Source: Falsibacillus albus
GTDB taxonomy: Bacteria > Bacillota > Bacilli > Bacillales > DSM-25281
Assembly: GCF_003668575.1 (NCBI RefSeq)
Contig: NZ_RCVZ01000003.1
Span: 404,279-468,278 of the forward strand
Reading direction: 5' to 3'
DNA: 64,000 nt
The notes under the pieces are model-generated. The model did not search any database and was not told the DNA's origin. It saw nothing but the letters and a program-made list of their open reading frames with translations. The position numbers and the translations under genes were made by a program. Position 1 is the stretch's first letter, and every line of letters starts with the position of its first letter. Shown here in pieces: positions 35,892 to 44,358 of the stretch.

Positions 35892-36974
35892 TTATTTGTT
35901 GGCTTTTTCAAAGCTTTCCATGAAATCGATGAGCGCCTGGACGCCTTTGACCGGCATGGCATTGTAGATGCTGGCACGCATTCCCCCGACCGATCGATGG
36001 CCTTTTAAATTGACAAGCCCTTTTTCACCTGCCTGTTTGATGAAGGCTGCGTTTAATTCATCCGACTCGGCTGTGAACGGGATGTTCATGAGCGAACGGC
36101 TGCCAGGTTTCACTAGAGAATGAAAGAGTTTTGATTGGTCAATGAAATCGTAAAGCATCCCAGCTTTTTGACGGTTGGTTTTTTCGATTGCTGCAATGCC
36201 GCCTTTTTGCTTCAGCCACTCGAAAACGAGCTTGGCGACATAGATGCTGAAGGTCGGTGGTGTGTTGTATAAGGATTGGTTTTTTGAATATGTTTCATAG
36301 TTTAATAGTGTCGGACAGTTCTCTATCGGACTTCCAATCAGGTCTTCACGAACAATGGCGATCGTCAGGCCGGCTGGGCCGATATTTTTTTGTGCGCCTG
36401 CGTAAATCAGGCCGAATTTCGAGACGTCATAGTGTTCAGAAAGAATATTGGAGGACATATCCGCCACAAGCGGGATCTGCTTAGTGTCAGGAATCGACGG
36501 AATGACTGTCCCTTCGATTGTATTGTTGGTGGTGATGTGTATGTAATCAAGGTCCGTGGATAGGGTGGTTAAATCGACAGTAGGATAGTAGGTAAAGTTT
36601 TTGTCATTGGATGAGATCTTCGTGGTGATATCGCCAAACTTTTCGGCTTCTTTGGCGGCTTTGACAGACCATGAGCCCGTGAGGACATATTCCGCCTTCT
36701 TGTGCTTGGTGAGCAAGTTCATCGGCAACATTGAAAATTGCAGGGATGCGCCTCCTTGCAGAAACAGGACGTGGTAATTGTCCGGAATATTCATCAGCTC
36801 GCGCAGCAAGGCTTCCGCTTCATCGATGATGTCCTGGAACGGATTTGAGCGGTGGCTCATTTCCATCACAGACATGCCCGTCTGGCGGTAATTCGCTAGT
36901 TCCTCTTGGACAATGCTTTTCACTTCTTGCGGCAAAACGGCTGGACCTGCAGAAAAGTTGTAGACTTCTTCCAT
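35892..36974 (-). CDS. serC: Phosphoserine aminotransferase
   Basis: ATG 36974, after GAGGGG, gives MEEVYNFSAGPAVLP and 360 residues, the standard SerC length. The frame also opens to 37007 without a ribosome site. FLQGGASLQFSMLPMNL, the PLP-lysine motif in IYAGAQKNIGPAG, and HRSVGGMRASIYNAMP identify the enzyme. It moves an amino group from glutamate to phosphohydroxypyruvate. It is the first gene of serC-serA, with a good promoter 36 bases upstream. Confidence 0.96.
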   Translation of the reverse strand: MEEVYNFSAGPAVLPQEVKSIVQEELANYRQTGMSVMEMSHRSNPFQDIIDEAEALLRELMNIPDNYHVLFLQGGASLQFSMLPMNLLTKHKKAEYVLTGSWSVKAAKEAEKFGDITTKISSNDKNFTYYPTVDLTTLSTDLDYIHITTNNTIEGTVIPSIPDTKQIPLVADMSSNILSEHYDVSKFGLIYAGAQKNIGPAGLTIAIVREDLIGSPIENCPTLLNYETYSKNQSLYNTPPTFSIYVAKLVFEWLKQKGGIAAIEKTNRQKAGMLYDFIDQSKLFHSLVKPGSRSLMNIPFTAESDELNAAFIKQAGEKGLVNLKGHRSVGGMRASIYNAMPVKGVQALIDFMESFEKANK

Positions 36975-37009
36975 TCGAAACCCCTCATTTATAATCAGAA
37001 TATTCATGA

Positions 37010-37039
37010 ATTATAAGGGACTTTCTCGTGTCCGGTCAA
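37010..37039 (-). promoter_or_regulatory. Promoter of serC-serA
   Basis: On minus, TTGACC (37039-37034) and TATAAT (37015-37010) are 18 bases apart. A cre-like TGAAAACGCTTTAT, one base off the CcpA consensus, lies about 35 bases further upstream (37085-37072). Confidence 0.65.
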
Positions 37040-37091
37040 GGGATAAATTCACGAAATAACGCGTTAAATAAATAAAGCGTTTTCATTTTAG

Positions 37092-37132
37092 GGTGACAGG
37101 CACCATCCATTTTTTGGATGGTGCCTGTCACC
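37092..37132. repeat. REP palindrome 1 (ATCCA type)
   Basis: GGTGACAGGCACCATCCA and its complement surround ttttt. It lies between the serC promoter and riboswitch B and forms the left border of a riboswitch cassette. Confidence 0.92.
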
Positions 37133-37216
37133 TTCTTATTCTTTTATGCATATTATTGTCGAAATGTGCATTTTTTCCTAGAAAAAGGTTTATCCGTCTG
37201 GTAAATTGGAGATAGT

Positions 37217-37305
37217 TGGACGAAAAGGCAAATTCATTGAAAAATGATGGCGCAAAACTAAAGGGGCTAAGGTCTTGGGACTACGCCAGCCAGTTATCGA
37301 ACCGG
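37217..37305 (+). ncRNA. Cyclic-di-GMP-I (GEMM-I) riboswitch B
   Basis: GGCAAA, the stem TCATTGAAAAATGA, GGCGCAAAAC, GGGGCTAAGG and GCCAGCCAGTTATCGA occur in GEMM-I order. Two core positions differ from copy A (GACGC to GGCGC, and TTACC to TTATC), so its affinity may differ. The GGGAGG of the MSRY gene begins at its 3' edge. Confidence 0.87.
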
Positions 37306-37316
37306 GAGGGGTTAAA

Positions 37317-37448
37317 ATGAGCAGATATTTGACACCTGAAGAAGCAGATCGTATCAAGCTGAATCGTAAACGATTAATGTATGCTTTAATCATAATTGCA
37401 ACAGTCGGTGTTGGCGCAGGTATCTCTGCACTGTCTTATTTAATGTAA
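37317..37448 (+). CDS. Riboswitch-controlled MSRY-type small membrane protein (43 aa), copy 1
   Basis: ATG 37317 lies six bases after GGGAGGGG. The product starts MSRYLTPEEADRIKLNRKR, a charged cytoplasmic segment, and ends in one membrane span (about 21-43). It is a paralogue of the protein at 42309: both begin MSRYxTPEEA and end in a similar span with LxY(L/M)M. Cyclic-di-GMP should set its level through riboswitch B. REP palindromes lie on both sides. A role in the switch between motility and attachment is only a guess from the ligand. Confidence 0.8.
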   Translation: MSRYLTPEEADRIKLNRKRLMYALIIIATVGVGAGISALSYLM

Positions 37449-37455
37449 GTCAAAA

Positions 37456-37496
37456 GGTGACAGGCACCATCCAGTTTCTGGATGGTGCCTGTCACC
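37456..37496. repeat. REP palindrome 2 (ATCCA type)
   Basis: GGTGACAGGCACCATCCA, loop gtttc, then the complement; AAAA and TTTT flank it. It starts eight bases after the MSRY stop and probably ends that transcript. Confidence 0.92.
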
Positions 37497-37602
37497 TTTT
37501 ATGATTCTGGGTATTTCATCCCCATGATTGAAATTATTGGAATTTACGACAATATTTGCGGTACAATAGAGGACATTAAGTGTTTTTTGTTGGGAGGTTC
37601 TA

Positions 37603-38268
37603 TTGTTGGTCTATCAGCTTCGTTTTTTCAAAGGGCTTCGGCACCCGAATGACCAGTTTCACCAGCTTGAAAAGGCTGAAACGATTTATGATCTTCGACT
37701 GAGATTTTTCCTGCTTTTTGCAGCGAGCGTTTTGATTTTTGCCGTTATCTCTATGTTCGGTCTCGGCACAAATGAGATTTCCGGCGAAGTCAATATCCTT
37801 ACAAACTCTCAGTTTGAGTGGGAAAAGTTTTTATTTTTACTTGGAAGGATATTACTAGGCTTTATCTTCCCTGCCCTCTATCTCTACTTAATGTCACTCT
37901 GGTTTTGGATTTGGACGGACGCAGATTACCGAAAACTTATGGTCGTCCACAGTTTTGTACTGATGATTCTATTAACGGAACAAGTCATACATACAATTTT
38001 CGTAGTTTGGTTGGGTCTGGGCTGGTTCTCATCCCCACTATCTCTTGGAGTCATTGCCCAAAGCCTGGATTTCCCGAAATGGCTCATTGCCTTTTTAGGG
38101 TGCATCACCGTTTTCAAAATTTGGGCCCTCACCCTTCAATACATAGGGATCAGAAAATTAGCGAGGACGAATCGAGCCGTCACCATTTTGCTTGTTCTGT
38201 CGATTCATCTCATTTATTGGGCAATTGCCGCGACACTCGCATTCTTTGAATTGAAAACATTTTTCTAA
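37603..38268 (+). CDS. Yip1-like integral membrane protein (YknW-like)
   Basis: TTG 37603, after GGGAGG, gives 221 residues with about five membrane spans. The layout and position before an adaptor protein recall B. subtilis YknW, a Yip1-family protein that helps assemble the YknXYZ exporter. In this window the ABC genes yknY and yknZ are absent. The next gene starts 15 bases later, so the two are one operon. The assignment rests mainly on layout and context. Confidence 0.6.
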   Translation: MLVYQLRFFKGLRHPNDQFHQLEKAETIYDLRLRFFLLFAASVLIFAVISMFGLGTNEISGEVNILTNSQFEWEKFLFLLGRILLGFIFPALYLYLMSLWFWIWTDADYRKLMVVHSFVLMILLTEQVIHTIFVVWLGLGWFSSPLSLGVIAQSLDFPKWLIAFLGCITVFKIWALTLQYIGIRKLARTNRAVTILLVLSIHLIYWAIAATLAFFELKTFF

Positions 38269-38283
38269 AAAGGCGGTGAAACC

Positions 38284-39513
38284 ATGTCGAAAAAGACAAT
38301 TTGGATTAGTTTAGCCCTACTGGTTTTTGTCGGGCTTAACCTTTATCTCATCTATAAAAAAGACAGTTCCATTCAACGAACGAACTATCTTTCTAAATGG
38401 ACGTCGGTTCAAAAAAAGGATTTAAAAAACTCTTTTACCGCATCGGGTGTGATTGATGCGGAAGAAACAAACCATGTGTTTATCGATCCTAATCAAACCT
38501 TCAAGCAATTCCTCGTCAAAAAAGGCGACCACGTCGATGCCGGGACACCGCTATTTGAATACAGCGGCTTGGATCTCCAAGAGCAGCGTGAAATGATCGT
38601 CGCCGAGCAGGATCGATTGCGGGAAGAAGCAGCGAGTATTGATAGTTTGCTAGCTGACTTGGAATCAATGCGGTCTTCGTTACCTCAGGATTCATCCTAT
38701 TCCACTGATCAAAAGGCCGACCAGGTCGATCCGGAGGCGGGGGCACGTCTTGAAACCTACTATTCTCTTTCTAAAACGATTTCCGAAAAGCAATTGGAGA
38801 AGGAGAAAGTTCAGCAGCAAATTGATGTGTACGACCAGAAACTGACGACATTGCAGAATGGAGAATCCAATTTACAGGTGGCAAGTCCGTATAGTGGAAC
38901 TGTATCGGATATTTCAGACGACCTAGATAATCCTGCGATCACGATCGTCTCGAACACATCCATCGTCAAAGGTTCGTTTTCCGAGATGGAACGCGATAAA
39001 GCAAAAGAAGGGATGAAGACGATTCTTTCTTCTTCTCACTGGAAAAAGGACGTGAAGGGCTCTTTGGCAAAGGTCGATTCCCTTCCAGAGCAAAAGCCTA
39101 CTGCTGACGGTGTGTCCACATATCCATTCACGATCATGATGGAGGAAGGAAAAACCGATTCGCTTCAGGGTTATCATGTCGATGCAGAAATCATCACGAA
39201 GGAAGCGGATAATGCCCATGCCCTTCCTGAAAAAAGCATCGTGAAAAAGAACAAGAAACACAGCGTTTGGGTACTGAACGATGAAGGGATTGTCGAAAAG
39301 GCAACCGTCGATATCGGCATTGAGGATGACGGCTATGTAGAGGTAAAAAGCGGCGTCAAAAAAGGCACACACGTGGCTGAACTGCCCTCAGAGGTTCATC
39401 GCGAGGGTCCATTCATCACCAAGATCAAACCTTCTAGGATCCTTTGGGACAAAGATGCCGACTTCTCAGAGGAATGGAAATACATCATATTGGGAATCTT
39501 GGAACCGCAGTAA
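38284..39513 (+). CDS. HlyD/YknX-like membrane fusion (adaptor) protein
   Basis: A 409-residue protein with an N-terminal membrane anchor (about 5-24). A split lipoyl-like domain follows (SGVIDAEETNHVF and VKKGDHVDAGTPLFEYSGLDL), then an alpha-helical coiled-coil hairpin (about 95-190) and beta-barrel domains with SPYSGTVSDISDD. This is the plan of periplasmic adaptor proteins used with MacB-like ABC exporters. Its own ABC partner is not next to it; a REP palindrome and an AEC gene follow. It may serve a transporter encoded elsewhere. Confidence 0.82.
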   Translation: MSKKTIWISLALLVFVGLNLYLIYKKDSSIQRTNYLSKWTSVQKKDLKNSFTASGVIDAEETNHVFIDPNQTFKQFLVKKGDHVDAGTPLFEYSGLDLQEQREMIVAEQDRLREEAASIDSLLADLESMRSSLPQDSSYSTDQKADQVDPEAGARLETYYSLSKTISEKQLEKEKVQQQIDVYDQKLTTLQNGESNLQVASPYSGTVSDISDDLDNPAITIVSNTSIVKGSFSEMERDKAKEGMKTILSSSHWKKDVKGSLAKVDSLPEQKPTADGVSTYPFTIMMEEGKTDSLQGYHVDAEIITKEADNAHALPEKSIVKKNKKHSVWVLNDEGIVEKATVDIGIEDDGYVEVKSGVKKGTHVAELPSEVHREGPFITKIKPSRILWDKDADFSEEWKYIILGILEPQ

Positions 39514-39525
39514 CAAAAAATTAAA

Positions 39526-39568
39526 GGGTGACAGGCACCATCCAGAATTTGGATGGTGCCTGTCACCC
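39526..39568. repeat. REP palindrome 3 (ATCCA type)
   Basis: GGGTGACAGGCACCATCCA, loop gaatt, then the complement and T-rich sequence. It lies between converging genes and probably ends both. Confidence 0.92.
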
Positions 39569-39572
39569 TTTT

Positions 39573-40487
39573 TTAAACACCTAAAATATAGAGCATGATC
39601 GGCAAGGTGATGATGCTCATTAACGTACTGACTAAAGTGACCGAGGAGACGAACTCCGGTTTCGCGTTGAACTGGAGGGCGAACATCGTCGTGTTGGCCG
39701 CAGTCGGCATCGCTGCCATTAAAATCATGATATTCCTCACGACTTCCGAAACGGGAAGCAAAAAGGCAAATGCGGTCGCAATCAATGGCGACAGGATAAA
39801 TTTGATGATCAGTGATATCGTCATTTTCTCAAGCTCCAGGTTTCGGAGGGAGATCGTCGCCAGCTGCATGCCGAGGATGATCATGATTGTTGGCACCGTC
39901 GCATCTGAAATCATATCGATCGCCTTGTAGATTTGCCTTGGAAAATGAAAGTGGATAAGCTGAAGGATGATTCCCAGGATGGCCCCGTACATGATCGGCA
40001 TGCGGACCACGGCCATCAGCGCCACTCGCGCCCCTTCCTGCCGGTCGCTTCCTTTCGCGGCATAATAGATCCCGATCGTGCTCATGATCAGCTGTTGGAT
40101 GATCATGAAGATGACCGCAACATCAAACCCCGCCGCTCCAAAAGCGAACAATGCCACTGGGGTCCCGTAATTTCCGTTGTTCATAAAGACTGAAGACAAG
40201 ATCATGGAACTCGTTTCACTGCGGCTATATTTTTTAAAATAAGACACGATATACACGATGGCAATCAACCCGAAGCAAAGCCCGAGCCCATAAATGGTCA
40301 AGTACAAATAATCCATGTCGATGCTGTTCTTATAAAAGGTACGGAATGCCAAGAAAGGCGACATTAAATATAGCGCCATCGTCGAAATGTTCCGAGGGTC
40401 AAATCCGATCACTTTCTGTCCGATGAACCCAATCCCAAAAATAATGAATACCGGTAAAAGAATCAAAACAAACTGCACAACATTCAC
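39573..40487 (-). CDS. AEC family transporter (auxin efflux carrier-like permease)
   Basis: A 304-residue protein with ten membrane spans in two groups of five and the AEC family middle. Conserved features include SSVFMNNGNYGTP near residue 100 and AAMPTAANTTMFA near 264, which form the crossover motif of this fold. Known members carry organic acids such as malate or act as exporters. Substrate cannot be told. It stands alone between REP palindromes 3 and 4. Confidence 0.87.
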   Translation of the reverse strand: MNVVQFVLILLPVFIIFGIGFIGQKVIGFDPRNISTMALYLMSPFLAFRTFYKNSIDMDYLYLTIYGLGLCFGLIAIVYIVSYFKKYSRSETSSMILSSVFMNNGNYGTPVALFAFGAAGFDVAVIFMIIQQLIMSTIGIYYAAKGSDRQEGARVALMAVVRMPIMYGAILGIILQLIHFHFPRQIYKAIDMISDATVPTIMIILGMQLATISLRNLELEKMTISLIIKFILSPLIATAFAFLLPVSEVVRNIMILMAAMPTAANTTMFALQFNAKPEFVSSVTLVSTLMSIITLPIMLYILGV

Positions 40488-40581
40488 CTTTTCTCTGTAA
40501 ATTCAAAGCAGCGTCCATAAAATACCCATTTATTTTACCATATCTTAGCGAATTCTATGAATCATGCGCCTAGCGTTGAAA

Positions 40582-40624
40582 GGGTGACAGGCACCATCCA
40601 GAAAATGGATGGTGCCTGTCACCC
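40582..40624. repeat. REP palindrome 4 (ATCCA type, GAAAA loop)
   Basis: GGGTGACAGGCACCATCCA, loop gaaaa, then the complement. It sits after the thioredoxin-fold gene on minus and can serve as its terminator. Confidence 0.93.
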
Positions 40625-40633
40625 CATAAACAT

Positions 40634-41188
40634 TCACTTTTTGAAGACCTTTTTGATGCTTTCATAGACTTCATGCCAGACGCCATGGTCGTCTCGGTAT
40701 TTTTTTGTGAGGGTCGAAATGAATTTCTGCCGATTCTCTTCAAAAGATGGGTCTTCTTTAGATGGAAGTTTGGCTCTTGCTTCGTCGACGAATTGCTGGA
40801 TTTTCGGAGCACGCGGACCCCAAACCGCTCTTTCATTGCCTTCCTGATCAATAAAGATAAAAATCGGGATCGCCCTTGATTTTCCGTTGGTCAAATATTG
40901 ATCCATCAGTTCCAAATTTTGATCTCTCTCGAGCAGCCTGACTTCCATCCCCGCTGCTTCGGCAATTTTAAAGAGGATCGGCACATTCAGCATCGCATCC
41001 CCGCACCAGTCCTCTGTCAGGACGATGACTCGAAGATCCGCTTTCTTCAGCTCTTCGAAGAAATGTTCATCTTCAGGCGGAATCGAAAAGCTTTCCAGGA
41101 TCAACAGCAAGTTTCCTTGATGTTTTTCCATACTGTTTATGTATTCTTTTGGGGTCATCCCTTTTGTAAACCACTCATTCAACGACAT
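40634..41188 (-). CDS. Thioredoxin-fold protein with a WCGD site
   Basis: A 184-residue cytoplasmic protein of the Thioredoxin_9-like group. The active-site loop is EDWCGDAMLN: the first Cys is kept and the second Cys of CxxC is replaced by Ala. The cis-Pro loop RAIPIFIFID is present. A one-Cys site suggests a reductase using an outside thiol such as bacillithiol, or a binding protein. It has an N-terminal helical extension (MSLNEWFTKGMTPKEYI) typical of Bacillus members. The start follows GAGGGTG. Its substrate is not known. Confidence 0.8.
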   Translation of the reverse strand: MSLNEWFTKGMTPKEYINSMEKHQGNLLLILESFSIPPEDEHFFEELKKADLRVIVLTEDWCGDAMLNVPILFKIAEAAGMEVRLLERDQNLELMDQYLTNGKSRAIPIFIFIDQEGNERAVWGPRAPKIQQFVDEARAKLPSKEDPSFEENRQKFISTLTKKYRDDHGVWHEVYESIKKVFKK

Positions 41189-41264
41189 GCCTTCACCCTC
41201 TTTGTTTTTTTATAGGCCCACTTCTACTTTTAATATAACCCGTATCCGTGCTGTTCTAAAAGTT

Positions 41265-41930
41265 TTATGTGGTGAATCTGCATTTTGAGTAGTCGCTGCA
41301 CCCGTTAAATTCTCCGTATTTACCTTTTCTTTTCTTTAATTCCCCTCCGCATTTAGGAAATATACCCGCTTTTACATCATTTTTTTCTTTGGTTCGTTGT
41401 TGGGTGATTTGCTCCACATGGTCTCGTTTGGTGGATTCTTCATTTAATAAACACGATTCAATGATTGCTTTCAACTGGGATTTTTTAAAATGTGTCATAT
41501 GTATTTCCTTAAATTCATTCACTGCATGAATGATGCGGTTATCATAAGTCACTCTGACAGTCTCAGAAGTAACATTTATCTTTTTCAATTCAGCCTTCGA
41601 ATGGAAGGCAATGATGGAGTAATATGGACCATCATAGTGTGTAACGAGAATTTCTTTTAACGCGTGTATATGGCCATAGTTTTGGTGAATCGGATTTTGA
41701 AAGGACTCCTTCCGCTTTTATTTGACCTGTTTCCATTGCCTCGATTGATCATCTCCGAATATCCAGCCTTTGTAATTCTTCGTCTCAACTACAAAAATGC
41801 CATAAATCGATAGGATCATATGATCGATCTGGACACTCGATCCGTTCTTGGATGGTAAATAAATATCGTGTAAAACGATGTACTCCATCTCATCCAGCTT
41901 CCTTAAAAATACCCTAACCGATCCTTCCTT
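41265..41930 (-). pseudogene. NERD-domain protein with C-terminal zinc finger, broken by an internal stop
   Basis: The frame from 41930 to 41265 encodes a NERD (nuclease-related) domain with VQIDHMILSIYGIFVVETKNYKGW, in pieces, followed by a topoisomerase-type zinc finger with PKCGGELKKRKGKYGEFNGC. TAA at 41720-41718 interrupts it where relatives have Tyr (between KQV and KRKE). The true N-terminus is also lost: a TGA lies at 41933-41931. The first Cys of the zinc finger is replaced (IFPKCGG for CPKCGG). A 107-codon downstream frame (41588-41265) remains open but lacks the catalytic half. Confidence 0.8.
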
Positions 41931-42064
41931 TCACAGTCGGCATTGCTAAAATGATTGACACAACTGCAGCTGCAGCCAAAAACAAAAAAGACAACCTTCT
42001 TCCCCCTTCCAATATCAGACAATATTATAAACCAATAAGAAATATTTGGAAATTATTTTCGATA

Positions 42065-42105
42065 GGTGACAGGCACCATCCAAAAAATGGATGGTGCCTG
42101 TCACC
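42065..42105. repeat. REP palindrome 5 (ATCCA type)
   Basis: GGTGACAGGCACCATCCA, loop aaaaa, then the complement. It is the left border of the second riboswitch cassette. Confidence 0.92.
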
Positions 42106-42195
42106 TTTTCATATTCGACAAAATTCTTTATTTTTCGGCAATTAGGGTAATTCGACCCATTACTTTTATTCCGATTTATTGTATAGTAGGAGTCG

Positions 42196-42295
42196 AATGG
42201 ACGAAATGGCAAAATTATTGAAAAATAATGACGCAAAACTAATGGGGCTAAAGTCTAAATGCGATTAGGACTACGCCAGCCAGTTACCGAACCAA
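42196..42295 (+). ncRNA. Cyclic-di-GMP-I (GEMM-I) riboswitch C
   Basis: GGCAAA, the stem ATTATTGAAAAATAAT, GACGCAAAAC, GGGGCTAAAG, a longer second stem (GTCTAAATGCGATTAGGAC) and GCCAGCCAGTTACCGA are in GEMM-I order. AAGGGGG of the MSRY gene lies at the 3' edge, so it probably acts on translation. Confidence 0.9.
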
Positions 42296-42308
42296 GGGGG
42301 AAAGTAAA

Positions 42309-42440
42309 ATGAGCAGATATTTTACACCAGAAGAGGCATTTAAAAGAAAAGAAATTAAAAAGAAGCTAATGTATGTTTCATTCGGTTTAGTCACAGCACT
42401 GATTGCAATAGCTGTTTCTACTTTGGCTTACATGATGTAA
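42309..42440 (+). CDS. Riboswitch-controlled MSRY-type small membrane protein (43 aa), copy 2
   Basis: ATG 42309 follows AAGGGGG by about nine bases. The product, MSRYFTPEEAFKRKEIKKK and one membrane span ending AYMM, matches the protein at 37317 in length, start and topology. The two are clear paralogues under like riboswitches, each between REP palindromes. The basic segment before the span suggests an N-in orientation. Function is unknown. Confidence 0.8.
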   Translation: MSRYFTPEEAFKRKEIKKKLMYVSFGLVTALIAIAVSTLAYMM

Positions 42441-42457
42441 GTCCATTTAATATAAAA

Positions 42458-42500
42458 GGGTGACAGGCACCATCCAGAAAATGGATGGTGCCTGTCACCC
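42458..42500. repeat. REP palindrome 6 (ATCCA type, GAAAA loop)
   Basis: GGGTGACAGGCACCATCCA, loop gaaaa, then the complement and TTTTTTT. It closes the second riboswitch cassette and the converging VanZ-like gene. Confidence 0.93.
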
Positions 42501-42505
42501 TTTTT

Positions 42506-42946
42506 TTATTTCATTTCTTTTTCTACATCGTTTGAAGATGTTATTCGCAGCTGTTTGCCGGTGTAAATGATCACCAGGGCTGCAAGTATGCCGAAGGAGT
42601 CGACAAAGACGTCAAAGATCCGGCCGTCCCGATTAAAGATGATCTGAAGAAATTCGGTCAGGCAGGCGTATCCGACCGCAATAACGAACACAATCGGCGT
42701 TCTTTTGAGCCAGCTGTATAGAAGCAGCGTCAGGATGAAGAAACATGTCATATGGCCAATTTTTTGAAGCACATAGATCGGATCTTGGAAATCGACAAAG
42801 CTATAATAAAACAATTCATTAAAATTTGGATGAGGGTTTACGTCAAAATGGATTTTTCCATAAAAGAATAAATCCACAAAGCTTTCCGAGCAAGTGAACA
42901 CAAAGATCAATAAGGCAAACAATAGGACGCGAATCGGTTTCATCAT
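42506..42946 (-). CDS. VanZ-like family membrane protein
   Basis: A 146-residue protein with four membrane spans. The conserved VanZ marks are KIGHMTCFFILTLLLY near residue 62 and LTEFLQIIFNRDGRIFDVFVDSFG near 96, with the acidic and aromatic residues of the family. VanZ proteins lower teicoplanin binding in some species, but most chromosomal copies have no proven role. It lies alone, ending against REP palindrome 6. Confidence 0.85.
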   Translation of the reverse strand: MMKPIRVLLFALLIFVFTCSESFVDLFFYGKIHFDVNPHPNFNELFYYSFVDFQDPIYVLQKIGHMTCFFILTLLLYSWLKRTPIVFVIAVGYACLTEFLQIIFNRDGRIFDVFVDSFGILAALVIIYTGKQLRITSSNDVEKEMK

Positions 42947-43139
42947 AACACTCCACTCTCTTTTTCATTCCTACCATTTTAGACGACCGCTCCATCATTT
43001 ATTCCGTCCTCCCATCCTTTTTACATTCGCTCAAAGTTTTCAAAATCCCCCCGCTGCTCTAAACAAATATTTTTATCGCATTTTTAATCCCATCATCCCT
43101 GGCCAAAATAATCATATATTTTGAAGTAGGTGATGACGA

Positions 43140-43259
43140 ATGGATGAAGATAACAGAAACATATTCGTTGGCATATGTTGGGGAGTCCTTTTCAGCATCC
43201 CCCTTTGGATTTCTTTTTTCGGCTGGATCGGGCTGATTTCACACTGGCTTTCATACTGA
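43140..43259 (+). CDS. Small membrane protein (39 aa), unknown
   Basis: ATG 43140 has GTAGGTGATG upstream. MDEDNRNIFVG is followed by one or two short membrane spans rich in Trp and Ile, ending HWLSY. No family is recognised and there is no riboswitch before it. The next gene, murB, begins 91 bases later. Confidence 0.5.
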   Translation: MDEDNRNIFVGICWGVLFSIPLWISFFGWIGLISHWLSY

Positions 43260-43350
43260 TTTCCATAACTGGTTCAATAAGATGATTTAACTTTTAGGTG
43301 GTTTAGTCATATAATGATAATGGGTATTGCCCAATGACAACTATTAGACA

Positions 43351-44280
43351 ATGGGAATGATAAAAATGACTAATACGGAGATACACCAAAAGCTTTCAAC
43401 AATTGTACGACCTGAAAATTTAAAAATAGATGAATTGATTCGAAACCATACCTACACCAAACTTGGCGGGAAGGCCGATTTCTTCATTACGCCCACTACT
43501 TATGAAGAGGTTCAAGGGGTGGTGAAATTTGCGATGCAGGAAAAGGTTCCTTTCACCCTGATCGGAAACGGCTCCAACTTGATCGTCAAGGATGGCGGCA
43601 TTCGCGGGATCGTGTTGAATTTGAAAAATTTCAACCAGATTTCTGCAAAAGGAAATCAAGTGATTGCCCAAAGCGGCGCGCGGATCATCGATGCTTCAAG
43701 ACACGCTTTGGACCAGAATCTTTCAGGACTTGAGTTTGCCTGTGGTATTCCCGGCACGGTAGGCGGGGCGTTGTTCATGAACGCCGGTGCCTATGGCGGA
43801 GAAATCAAGGACGTCCTCGAATCAGCGATAGTCGTCGATAAAAATGGCGAGCTCATCAACCGTGCGGCAGAAGACTTCGACCTGTCGTATCGTACAAGTA
43901 ATATACCTGACAATGGGGATATTGTTCTGGAGGCAACATTCACTCTGAAACCAGGAAACTATGAAGACATTAAAGCAATCATGGATGACCTGACATTCAA
44001 GCGTGAATCGAAACAGCCCCTTGAATACCCTTCTTGTGGGAGTGTGTTCAAACGGCCGCCTGGCCTTTTTGCCGGCAAACTGATCCAGGACAGCAACCTG
44101 CAGGGAACAAGCATCGGCGGCGCGGAAGTTTCCACGAAGCATGCAGGGTTCATCGTCAATAAAAACAATGCTACTGCTGAAGAATACATCTCATTAATCC
44201 GCCACGTCCAAAAGACCGTCAAAGAAAAATTTGATGTGGAACTTGAGCGGGAAGTCCGGATCATTGGGGAAGATCTATAA
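43351..44280 (+). CDS. murB: UDP-N-acetylenolpyruvoylglucosamine reductase
   Basis: A 309-residue FAD enzyme that reduces UDP-GlcNAc-enolpyruvate to UDP-MurNAc. It has [27 protein letters not shown] for FAD binding, [20 protein letters not shown], and the catalytic Ser in [11 protein letters not shown]. It is of the shorter type IIb found in Bacillus. Start sites at 43351, 43357 and 43366 are all in frame and none has a strong ribosome site; 43366 has GGGA nine bases before it. A clear terminator follows. Many Bacillus species hold two murB genes, and this one lies outside a mur operon. Confidence 0.93.
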   Translation: MGMIKMTNTEIHQKLSTIVRPENLKIDELIRNHTYTKLGGKADFFITPTTYEEVQGVVKFAMQEKVPFTLIGNGSNLIVKDGGIRGIVLNLKNFNQISAKGNQVIAQSGARIIDASRHALDQNLSGLEFACGIPGTVGGALFMNAGAYGGEIKDVLESAIVVDKNGELINRAAEDFDLSYRTSNIPDNGDIVLEATFTLKPGNYEDIKAIMDDLTFKRESKQPLEYPSCGSVFKRPPGLFAGKLIQDSNLQGTSIGGAEVSTKHAGFIVNKNNATAEEYISLIRHVQKTVKEKFDVELEREVRIIGEDL

Positions 44281-44293
44281 ACTTTTCAACCAG

Positions 44294-44325
44294 AGCCCAT
44301 GCACAATTTTCGCATGGGCTTTTTA
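44294..44325 (+). terminator. Terminator of murB
   Basis: AGCCCATGC and GCATGGGCT pair, followed by TTTT. Confidence 0.85.
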
Positions 44326-44358
44326 CATAGAAATGATTTTTGTAAGGAGCTGATGATT

